Part shown: piece after piece, positions 58,118 to 64,000 of the stretch
Position numbering within the stretch: position 1 is the stretch's first letter
How the letters are laid out: each line of letters begins with the position of its first letter
NCBI RefSeq assembly: GCF_001514215.1
Contig: NZ_KQ948852.1
Location: forward strand, 586,439-650,438
Length of the DNA: 64,000 nucleotides
Origin: Streptomyces bungoensis
GTDB lineage: Bacteria > Actinomycetota > Actinomycetes > Streptomycetales > Streptomycetaceae
Direction of reading: 5' to 3'
Translations under genes and position numbers: made by a program
The notes under the pieces: generated by a model
Seen by the model: the letters and a program-made list of their open reading frames with translations, nothing else
Databases searched by the model: none
Told to the model about the DNA's origin: nothing

Positions 58118-58846
58118 TCAGGAGAGCCAGTCGGTGTAGCGGGTCGGGGCGAGGTGGGCGTTCCTGTCGGTGAGGACGTCACCCTTGACGACCGCGAACA
58201 TGCCGGCGGTGGGGTCGGTGACGACCGTGCGGTCGTCACCCTTGTGGGACAGGGTGATGCGGCCCAGCTCGTCCAGGGGGAAGATCTCGGGGCCCGCGAT
58301 GGTGCGGATGCCGTTCAGCGGTGTCCCGGCGGCGACCTCCGCCACCGCCCGGGCCACGTCCTTGGAGGCGATCGGCTGGATCGGCGTGGCGGGCAGCCGG
58401 ACGGTGTCGCCGTCGGCGGTCCAGGACAGGACGGCGTCCATGAAGTCCATGAACTGCGTCGCCCGAACGATCGAGTAGGGGACCGGCCCGGCCGCGAGGA
58501 TCTGCTCCTGGAGCAGCTTGGCCTTGTAGTAGTCCAGCTCGGGTACCTGGTCCGTCCCGACGATCGAGAGGATGACGAAGTGACCGACGCCGCCCTTGCG
58601 GGCCGCGGCCAAGAGGTTGTCCATCGAGGTCCGGAAGAAGGCGGGGGCGGCTTCGTCGAAGGTCGGAGAGTTCGTCAGGTTGACGACGACGTCGACGCCC
58701 GCCAGCGCGTCGTCCAGTCCCTGTCCGCTGATGACGTCGGCCCCCGAGGACTTCGAGTGGGGTACCGCCTCGTGCCCGGCGGCGTTCAGGTCTGTGACGA
58801 CCTGCGATCCGATCAGCCCGGTACCGCCGATGACTGCGATCTTCAT
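58118..58846 (-). CDS. NAD(P)-binding SDR/NmrA-like protein
   Basis: A 242-residue atypical short-chain dehydrogenase. The dinucleotide motif IGGTGLIGSQVV (residues 5-16) is intact, followed by VDVVVNLTNSPTF and YYKAKLLQEQIL (catalytic-type YxxxK). It resembles NAD(P)H-binding NmrA/NAD-epimerase-like oxidoreductases of unknown substrate. GAGGGAAGG precedes the ATG. It lies between two nitroreductase fragments in the mosaic region and seems functional. Confidence 0.88.
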   Translation of the reverse strand: MKIAVIGGTGLIGSQVVTDLNAAGHEAVPHSKSSGADVISGQGLDDALAGVDVVVNLTNSPTFDEAAPAFFRTSMDNLLAAARKGGVGHFVILSIVGTDQVPELDYYKAKLLQEQILAAGPVPYSIVRATQFMDFMDAVLSWTADGDTVRLPATPIQPIASKDVARAVAEVAAGTPLNGIRTIAGPEIFPLDELGRITLSHKGDDRTVVTDPTAGMFAVVKGDVLTDRNAHLAPTRYTDWLS

Positions 58847-58943
58847 CAGGTGCCTTCCCTCGGGAATAGATGGGCGAAATACGGCATGTAGGGCGATGTG
58901 CGAGTGTGGCAACATGCGCCTCGATCGGCTGAGGGGGTCGCCG

Positions 58944-59066
58944 TCAGGGACCGTCGAGGAAGGTGACCGTCTCGTCGAGCGAGGCCCGGCCTGCGCGGGC
59001 GTCACGTGCGGTGGCGTCTTCGAACCCGATCGACATGCCGCAGAAGAGGACGAGTTCGTCCGGGGG
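58944..59066 (-). pseudogene. Nitroreductase C-terminal fragment
   Basis: Minus-strand frame reads LSPPDELVLFCGMSIGFEDA then RASLDETVTFLDGP, matching the nitroreductase C-terminus. No upstream part of that gene remains; it sits directly after the cupin stop. It lies 5' of the N-terminal fragment on the same strand, the wrong order for one simple gene. Confidence 0.72.
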
Positions 59067-59089
59067 TGACAGGGTCGATCTCTCGCAGG

Positions 59090-59524
59090 TCAGCCTTCGG
59101 AGGGGCGTGGGGCGCGCAGGTGCGCCCGTTCCTTCAGCTCCTCCTCGTCGACCAACGTGAGCATCGGTCGGCCCGGCGCGCACAACATGGTCACCAGGAA
59201 CTTGGTCGGTGCGTCAGGGAGTGCGTTGCCGTCCTGGTAGTGGATCACGTCACCGCCTGGCTCCCAGAACGTCCCACCGGCCTCGACGACACGCTCCGGC
59301 TCGCCCTCGAGTTCGAACCGGAGCGCGCCCTCCATCACGTAGCCGAACGACGGGCCCGAGTGGCGGTGCGGAGGGAGCCCGGGGTGACCGGGAGGCCAAT
59401 CGACGAGAATGGTCATGCCCGAACCGCCTTCGGGGAAGAAGGGCGGAGTGACTTCCTGCAGCAATGTGACTTCGGGCGGCAAGGAGACCTCGTTCGTCCC
59501 GTGCTCTGGGTTCTTCTCCGACAT
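59090..59524 (-). CDS. Cupin-domain protein
   Basis: A 144-residue single-cupin protein: motif 1 HPGLPPHRHSGPSFGYVMEG supplies metal-ligand histidines and glutamate, motif 2 GDVIHYQDG the third histidine. Such small cupins are enzymes or sensors of uncertain function. ATG at 59524 is preferred with GGAGG 8 nt upstream; the frame extends to 59599. The sequence has visibly lower GC than the surrounding chromosome. Confidence 0.82.
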   Translation of the reverse strand: MSEKNPEHGTNEVSLPPEVTLLQEVTPPFFPEGGSGMTILVDWPPGHPGLPPHRHSGPSFGYVMEGALRFELEGEPERVVEAGGTFWEPGGDVIHYQDGNALPDAPTKFLVTMLCAPGRPMLTLVDEEELKERAHLRAPRPSEG

Positions 59525-59910
59525 CTCCCACACCTCCACCTCTGTGAGCCGGCCCGAAATGGACGATCCTGAGTCGGCCGACGTGCCGAACCGGTGCACC
59601 GACGCACTCGTTCAGCGATGATCGAGTCCGCCGGTTCCCGGCTCACACCACTCGCTCCGTGATGAGGACAGGCCACAGCCCGCATCCAAGACGGGTCGTG
59701 TGTGTCCTGCTTCGCCCGAACGGTCTCAAGACCACCCTGCCTCCCGTCGGCGGCCGCCACAATCCGGGAGCCGGCGGCATCGAGATCGCATGGCGCCATG
59801 ACATCAGCGGGCTCTGCCGCGCGTCGGTTCCACGGCTGGTTCGCGGCGATGGGTCCGGCGATCAGCGGTCCGCCAGTTGAGCGAAGACCAAGACAGCGGG
59901 GAGGGCGGTT
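59525..59910. other. Gap of ~390 bp with no intact gene, lower GC
   Basis: Upstream of the cupin gene. Short frames only; composition is less GC-biased than elsewhere. Nothing recognisable before the MFS fragment at 59911. Confidence 0.5.
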
Positions 59911-60039
59911 GCATTCACTCAGGTGTTGCGCGCTGCACCAGAGATCCCCGAGGACAAGCTGTCCCGTGTCCCGGCCTACGACTGGTTCGGCTCGGTCTCC
60001 CTGCCGCCCCTCGCCACGACCCTGGCCGGGCCGGCCTAG
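59911..60039 (+). pseudogene. MFS transporter C-terminal-half fragment
   Basis: Encodes AFTQVLRAAPEIPEDKLSRV then AYDWFGSVSLPPLATTLAGP followed by TAG. The LSRVxAYDWFGS...LAGP segment is characteristic of the tenth-helix region of MFS_3-type exporters. No start, truncated by a stop; a remnant. Same strand as the fragment at 57834. Confidence 0.75.
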
Positions 60040-60043
60040 TCCG

Positions 60044-60889
60044 TCAGCCGATGCCGAACGCTCCGTCGGGGGGCTCGGGTGAGGGAACGGCCTCGTCGTC
60101 CTCGACCGGCCGGGCGCTGCCGATGAAGTCGCGCAGGGACGGGCCGTGTTCGACGCGGGCCGGGAAGGCGTCGGCGGCGGTGCGCCGGGCCAGGGCGGCC
60201 GTCTCGACCGGCAGGTGGGAGGCCACCAGCACCGCGTTGCCGAACCGCCGGCCGCGCAGCACCCCCGGCTCGGCGATCAGCGCCAGCTCCTCGAACACGG
60301 CCGAGAAGTTGGCCAGTTGGGAGCGGAGGAAACCGAACGGCGCGGCGTCGGCGAGGTTGGCCAGATAGACGCCGCCGGGGCGCAGCACGCGCTCGGCCTC
60401 GCGGGCGTAGGCGACCGACGTGAGGTGGGCCGGCACCCGGGACCCGCCGAAGACGTCGGCTATCAGTACGTCGGCCGAGTCGTCCGGAGCGTTCTCGAGC
60501 CAGGCCCGGGCGTCGGCGGCGTGCAGCACGACGCCCGAGCCCGCCGGCAGCGGCAGATGCTCGGCGACCAGCTCCAGCAGCGCGCGGTCGGCGTCGACCA
60601 CGTCCTGCCGGGAGCCGGGCCTGGTGGCGGCGAGGTACCGGGGCAGGGTGAGCGCTCCCCCGCCCAGGTGCACCACGTCCAGCGGCCGCCCGTCCCCGCC
60701 CAGGGTGTCCAGCACGTGCCCGAGCCGCCGCGCGTACTCGAACTCCAGATGGGCGGGGTCGTCCAGATCGACGTACGACTGCGGGGCCCCGTCGACCGTG
60801 AGCAGCCAGGCCCGCTCCCGGTCGACGTCCGGCATGAGCCGGGCGGTGCCGTGGTCGGTGGTCCTGATGACCGGTATCGCTTCGCTCAC
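60044..60889 (-). CDS. Spermidine synthase-like methyltransferase-fold protein
   Basis: A 281-residue SpeE-type protein. VVHLGGGALTLPRYLAATRP (about 73-92) is the cofactor-binding loop and DVVDADRALLELV the following acidic motif; DVLIADVFGGSRVPAHLTS holds the active-site region. Actinobacterial members of this group are often not true spermidine synthases, so the substrate is open. It follows tuf3 by 18 bp on the same strand and may be co-transcribed; a GACAAT hexamer 6 nt before the GTG is a weaker leaderless candidate. Confidence 0.85.
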   Translation of the reverse strand: MSEAIPVIRTTDHGTARLMPDVDRERAWLLTVDGAPQSYVDLDDPAHLEFEYARRLGHVLDTLGGDGRPLDVVHLGGGALTLPRYLAATRPGSRQDVVDADRALLELVAEHLPLPAGSGVVLHAADARAWLENAPDDSADVLIADVFGGSRVPAHLTSVAYAREAERVLRPGGVYLANLADAAPFGFLRSQLANFSAVFEELALIAEPGVLRGRRFGNAVLVASHLPVETAALARRTAADAFPARVEHGPSLRDFIGSARPVEDDEAVPSPEPPDGAFGIG

Positions 60890-60907
60890 GGCACCATTGT
60901 CACCGGT

Positions 60908-62086
60908 TCAGCCGACCGAGGTGACCGTCCCGGCGCCCACCGTCCTGCCACCCTCCCGGACGGCGAACCCGAGCCCCGGCTCCAGCGGCACCGCGCGGCC
61001 CAGCTCGACGGTCATCTCCACCGTCTCCCCGGGCCGGGCGACCGCCGCCTCGCCGAGGTCGATGTTCCCGACCACGTCCGCGGTGCGGATGTAGAACTGC
61101 GGCCGGTAGCCGGTGGTGACCGCGGTGGTGCGGCCTCCGTCGCGACCCGAGAGCACGTACACCCGTGCCGTGAAACGCCGGGCGGGCACCACGCTTCCCG
61201 GTGCCGCCACGACGTGCCCGCGCCGGACCGCGTCCCGCGGGACCCCGCGCAGCAGCAGGGCCACGTTGTCCCCGGCCTGCGCCTCCTGCATGGGCTTGCC
61301 GAAGGTCTCCAGCCCGGTCACGACCGTCTGCACGTCCGCGCCGAGCACGTCGACGCGGTCGCCGACGCGCACGACGCCCCGCTCCACCGCGCCGGTGACC
61401 ACGGTCCCGCGCCCGGTGATGGTGAGCACGTTCTCCACCGGCAGCAGGAACGGCGCGTCCAGGTACCGCTCGGGCACCGGTACGTAGGTGTCGACCGCGT
61501 CGAGCAGCGCCTCGACGGACGCCGTCCAGCGCGGCTCGCCCCGCAGGGCCCCCAGCCCGGAGACCCGTACGACGGGGACCGCGTCCCCCGGGTAGCCCTG
61601 CGCGGTGAGCAGCTCACGGACCTCCAGTTCCACCAGGTCGGTCAGTTCCTCGTCGCCCGCGTCGGCCTTGTTCAGCGCGACGACGATGTGGTCGACGCCG
61701 ACCTGCCGGGCCAGCAGGACGTGCTCGGCGGTCTGCGGCATGACGCCGTCCAGCGCGGAGACGACCAGGATCGCCCCGTCGAGCTGGGCCGCGCCCGTGA
61801 CCATGTTCTTGACGTAGTCGGCGTGGCCCGGCATGTCGACGTGGGCGTAGTGCCGGGTGCCGGTCTCGTACTCGACGTGCGCGATGTTGATGGTGATACC
61901 CCGGGCGGCCTCCTCCGGCGCCCGGTCGATGCGGTCGAACGAGACGTACTTGGTGGTGCCGTCGGTGCCGTGCTCGGCCAGGACCTTGGTGATGGCCGCC
62001 GTCAGGGTGGTCTTGCCGTGGTCGACGTGGCCCATGGTGCCGATGTTGAGGTGCGGCTTGGTGCGCACGTACGCCGTTTTGGACAT
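60908..62086 (-). CDS. tuf3: Divergent second elongation factor Tu (EF-Tu3)
   Basis: A 392-residue EF-Tu. GTP site: G1 GHVDHGKT (19-26), G2 region [15 protein letters not shown]3 DMPGH, G4 NKAD, G5 region SGLGAL. Canonical EF-Tu has ISIAHVEYQT, DCPGH, NKCD and SAL, so several normally invariant positions differ. This divergence and the isolated position (no rpsL/rpsG/fusA neighbours) match the Streptomyces tuf3 class, known to be poorly expressed normally, linked to the stringent response, and distinct in kirromycin sensitivity. GAGG is 8 nt before the ATG. Confidence 0.92.
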   Translation of the reverse strand: MSKTAYVRTKPHLNIGTMGHVDHGKTTLTAAITKVLAEHGTDGTTKYVSFDRIDRAPEEAARGITINIAHVEYETGTRHYAHVDMPGHADYVKNMVTGAAQLDGAILVVSALDGVMPQTAEHVLLARQVGVDHIVVALNKADAGDEELTDLVELEVRELLTAQGYPGDAVPVVRVSGLGALRGEPRWTASVEALLDAVDTYVPVPERYLDAPFLLPVENVLTITGRGTVVTGAVERGVVRVGDRVDVLGADVQTVVTGLETFGKPMQEAQAGDNVALLLRGVPRDAVRRGHVVAAPGSVVPARRFTARVYVLSGRDGGRTTAVTTGYRPQFYIRTADVVGNIDLGEAAVARPGETVEMTVELGRAVPLEPGLGFAVREGGRTVGAGTVTSVG

Positions 62087-62142
62087 GGCTGTACCTCGAA
62101 GCCTCTCAGCCGTGAGAAGACGCGGGACCCCGGCGAACCGCC

Positions 62143-62185
62143 GACCCTCCCCCTGCGGGGTCCGCCGGACGATCCGGGGAGGGTC
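62143..62185 (-). promoter_or_regulatory. Structured leader hairpin upstream of tuf3
   Basis: GACCCTCCCC and GGGGAGGGTC form 10 perfect pairs around a 23-base loop that can itself pair (GTCC-GCC-GGAC). It lies 57 nt before the tuf3 ATG and overlaps the stop of a small upstream ORF, an arrangement like an attenuator. It could equally be a terminator. Confidence 0.55.
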
Positions 62186-62285
62186 AGCTTCGGGCGCCGC
62201 CGGCAGCGGCCACGAGGATCGGGACGGCAGCCTTCGGCGCATCCGCGAGGGCGGATGCCGCGAGGAGGAAGGCGTACCGGAACAT
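62184..62285 (-). CDS. Possible 33-residue leader peptide of tuf3
   Basis: Minus-strand [23 protein letters not shown] followed by [13 protein letters not shown], hydrophobic and Ala-rich. It ends in the hairpin described above. Ribosome site weak; no homologue known to me. Might be a leader peptide or chance. Confidence 0.3.
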   Translation of the reverse strand: MFRYAFLLAASALADAPKAAVPILVAAAGGARS

Positions 62286-62419
62286 GACACCGATCATCGC
62301 CGGGGCGGTGTCCGGCGTCGAATGGTTTTCCGCGGCCGGCCGGGTGGCCGGGTGGCCGGGTGAGCGCAGGTCCGGGGTCTGACGATCGGACCATACGGCG
62401 ATCACACCCGTTCGTCGGT

Positions 62420-62425
62420 TAGTGT
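62420..62425 (+). promoter_or_regulatory. -10 hexamer TAGTGT, 6 nt before ATG 62432
   Basis: TAGTGT with 6 nt to the TVP38-like gene; no ribosome site. Confidence 0.55.
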
Positions 62426-62431
62426 CGCCGG

Positions 62432-63217
62432 ATGCTCGATGCCACCAACCGCTCTGGGGGCACCGCCACGGCCTCTCCCCGGGCCACCGCCTCGGAGCTC
62501 GCTCCCGCCCCCGTGGGCGCGCCGCCCATGCCGCCCCGCGCGGGACTCGCTGCCCGCTGCAGGCGCGCGGTGCTGTCGCCGTACGCGCGGCTGTCGCTGC
62601 TGCTGGCCCTCCTCGCGGGTGCCGCGGTGTGCGTGCTGCTGTTCGAGCCCCAGCGGCTGCTGACGCACGGCTGGCCGCCGCAGCTCGGCGGAGCCGCGGC
62701 GGCCGCGGTGTTCGCGGTGGCGTACGGGCTGTGCACGGTGGCTTTCGTGCCGCGGCCGTTGCTCAACCTGGCGGCGGGCGCGCTGTTCGGCTCCCAGCTG
62801 GGGCTGGGGACGTCCCTGGCGGGCACGGTGCTCGGGGCCGGGGTGGCCTTCGGGCTCGGCCGGCTGCTCGGGCAGGACGCGCTGCGCCCGCTGCTGCGGG
62901 GCCGCTGGCTGAAGGCGGCCGACGGGCAGCTGAGCCGGCACGGCTTCCGTTCGATGCTGGCGGCGCGGCTCTTCCCCGGGGTGCCGTTCTGGGCGGCGAA
63001 CTACTGCGCCGCCGTCTCCCGCATGGGCTGGCTGCCGTTCCTGCTGGCCACGGCGCTCGGCTCGGTCCCGAACACGGCCGCCTACGCGGTCGCCGGCGCC
63101 CGCGCCTCGGCGCCGACGTCGCCCGCTTTCCTGATCGCGATGGCCTGTATCGCCGTACCGGCGCTCGCGGGCACGGTGGTGGCCTGGCACAAGCGCCACC
63201 ACCTGCGCGGCCGGTGA
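62432..63217 (+). CDS. TVP38/TMEM64-family membrane protein
   Basis: A 261-residue DedA-superfamily membrane protein. A 45-residue Pro/Ala-rich N-terminus is followed by about five helices; the family core shows LLNLAAGALFGSQLGLGTSL, GRLLGQDALR and LAARLFPGVPFWAANYCAA. Probably a lipid scramblase or flippase-like envelope protein. It is the second DedA-type protein in the window. Convergent with the thiolase, 4 bp apart. Confidence 0.9.
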   Translation: MLDATNRSGGTATASPRATASELAPAPVGAPPMPPRAGLAARCRRAVLSPYARLSLLLALLAGAAVCVLLFEPQRLLTHGWPPQLGGAAAAAVFAVAYGLCTVAFVPRPLLNLAAGALFGSQLGLGTSLAGTVLGAGVAFGLGRLLGQDALRPLLRGRWLKAADGQLSRHGFRSMLAARLFPGVPFWAANYCAAVSRMGWLPFLLATALGSVPNTAAYAVAGARASAPTSPAFLIAMACIAVPALAGTVVAWHKRHHLRGR

Positions 63218-63221
63218 GCCG

Positions 63222-64000
63222 TCAGACCCCTTCCAGGATCATCGCGTTGGCGAGTCCGCCCGCCTCGCACATCGTCTGCAGGGCGTAGCGCGCGCCGCGC
63301 TCGCGCATCGCGTGCACCAGAGTGGTGGTCAGGCGGGTGCCGCTGGCGCCCAGCGGGTGGCCCAGGGCGATGGCGCCACCGTGCACGTTGACCTTGCCGA
63401 GGTCCGCGCCGGTGGCCTGCTGCCAGGCCAGGACCACGCTGGCGAAGGCCTCGTTGACCTCGAACAGGTCGATGTCGTCCAGCGTGAGCCCCGCCCTGCG
63501 CAGCACCTTCTCGGTGGCCGGTATGACGCCGGTGAGCATCAGCAGCGGGTCGGATCCGGTGACGGCGAAGCTGTGCAGGCGGGCGAGGGGGCGCAGGCCG
63601 AGCCGGGCCGCGGTCTCGCCGGAGGTGATCAGGACCGCGGAGGCGCCGTCGTTGAGCGGGCTCGCGTTGCCCGCGGTGACGTTCCACTCGATCTGCGGGA
63701 AGCGCTCGGCGAAGACGGGGTCGTGGTAGGCGGGCCTGAGCCCGGCGAGGATCTCGGGCGTGCTGTCCGGGCGCACGCACTCGTCGCGGGAGACGCCGTC
63801 CAGGGGCGCGGTCTCGGCGTCGAACAGGCCGGCCCGCCACGCGGCGGCCGCCTTGCGGTGCGAGGCGACCGCGAACTCGTCCATCCGCGCGCGCGTGAGC
63901 GACCACTTGGCCGCGATGAGCTCGGCGCTGACGCCCTGCGGGACCAGCCCCTCCGGGTAGCGCTCGGCGACGCCGGGGCCGAAGGGGTCCTGGCCGGCCG
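63222..64000 (-). CDS. Acetyl-CoA acyltransferase (thiolase), 5' end outside window
   Basis: C-terminal ~259 residues of a thiolase, cut by the window edge. The conserved VNEAFA, VHGGAIALGHPLGASGTR (catalytic His) and C-terminal CEAGGLANAMI with the second catalytic cysteine are present; the N-terminal nucleophilic cysteine lies beyond the window. Acts in fatty-acid beta-oxidation or acetoacetyl-CoA formation. No neighbour to fix the pathway. Confidence 0.93.
   Translation of the reverse strand, partial: AGQDPFGPGVAERYPEGLVPQGVSAELIAAKWSLTRARMDEFAVASHRKAAAAWRAGLFDAETAPLDGVSRDECVRPDSTPEILAGLRPAYHDPVFAERFPQIEWNVTAGNASPLNDGASAVLITSGETAARLGLRPLARLHSFAVTGSDPLLMLTGVIPATEKVLRRAGLTLDDIDLFEVNEAFASVVLAWQQATGADLGKVNVHGGAIALGHPLGASGTRLTTTLVHAMRERGARYALQTMCEAGGLANAMILEGV

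Larger units (their letters stand above)
62087..62431. other. Divergent tuf3/TVP38 regulatory gap
   Basis: A 345-bp gap holding the tuf3 leader hairpin, the possible leader ORF, several short GGCCGGGTGGCC-type repeats near 62336-62358, and the TAGTGT promoter of the TVP38 gene at its right end. Confidence 0.6.

Noticed and set aside
59659..59880. 73-residue ORF upstream of the MFS fragment
   Set aside because: No ribosome site, no recognisable homology, and it lies in a decayed region.

Overview
The window is chromosomal DNA from a Streptomyces or a very close actinomycete. Support for this: GC content is extreme, the third codon position is nearly always G or C, GTG starts are frequent, and only one in-frame TTA (bldA-type) codon was found. 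Family-specific Streptomyces markers are also present: an XRE/DUF5753 + DUF397 + RsbW-like ATPase cassette, F420-dependent enzymes, a class I P450 operon, and a divergent second EF-Tu (tuf3). No rRNA, tRNA, insertion sequence, prophage or CRISPR array was found. Most of the window is ordinary core or conserved-accessory chromosome.

Layout. 1-600: decayed tandem repeat array with no believable gene. 597-2372: developmental-type regulatory cassette. 2425-6936: biotin locus, bioF facing away from bioB-bioA-bioD; BioB has an odd Cys/His-rich tail and the bioD 3' end is repeated downstream. 7467-13763: methyltransferase, a Fic/Doc-like toxin module with degenerate active site, a MacB/FtsX-type ABC exporter, an F420 oxidoreductase and a GNAT. 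13915-16286: two CNNM/CorC-type membrane proteins. 16398-19269: SGNH hydrolase, purB and mug. 19302-24897: hypothetical protein, ROK and GntR regulators, F420-type reductase, alpha/beta hydrolase, and a DMT exporter whose frame runs into the hydrolase gene. 25097-33421: MocR regulator, PhoD phosphatase, ACT-GNAT fusion, a PLP sulfur enzyme facing an Lrp regulator, and DUF885 peptidase. 33422-34656: 1.2 kb without genes, holding a striking 18-bp minisatellite organised into 92-bp higher-order units. 34657-37590: ferredoxin, ferredoxin reductase and P450 operon.

37603-45536: Imm21-like protein, Lrp regulator, sbcDC repair nuclease, YigZ, SixA phosphatase, a degenerate CysRS-like protein and a CoA-binding protein. 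45739-53365: amino-acid permease, ArsR + CDF metal efflux pair followed by a decayed copy of the CDF 3' end, YbaK, XRE-cupin + EamA exporter, hexapeptide acyltransferase, gamma carbonic anhydrase and DedA. 53504-57739: a sigma-like/zinc-finger membrane protein, a thioesterase, and two tandem proline/glutamine-rich membrane-anchored paralogues. 57834-60039: mosaic of gene fragments (MFS, nitroreductase) around an intact SDR and cupin, the clearest sign of transfer or rearrangement. 60044-64000: spermidine-synthase-like protein, tuf3 with a structured leader, TVP38 membrane protein and the 3' part of a thiolase.

Two themes recur. First, many genes have a TANNNT hexamer exactly 6 or 8 nt before the start codon, the signature of leaderless transcription. 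Second, gene 3' ends have been copied in tandem and then decayed (bioD, CDF), next to other tandem repeats (1-600, 24967-25038, 33748-34498). I see no clearly new multi-gene system. The best candidates for something undescribed are the 33.7-34.5 kb higher-order minisatellite, the metal-ligand-like BioB tail, the tuf3 leader, and the tandem anchored paralogues with a calcium-loop motif.
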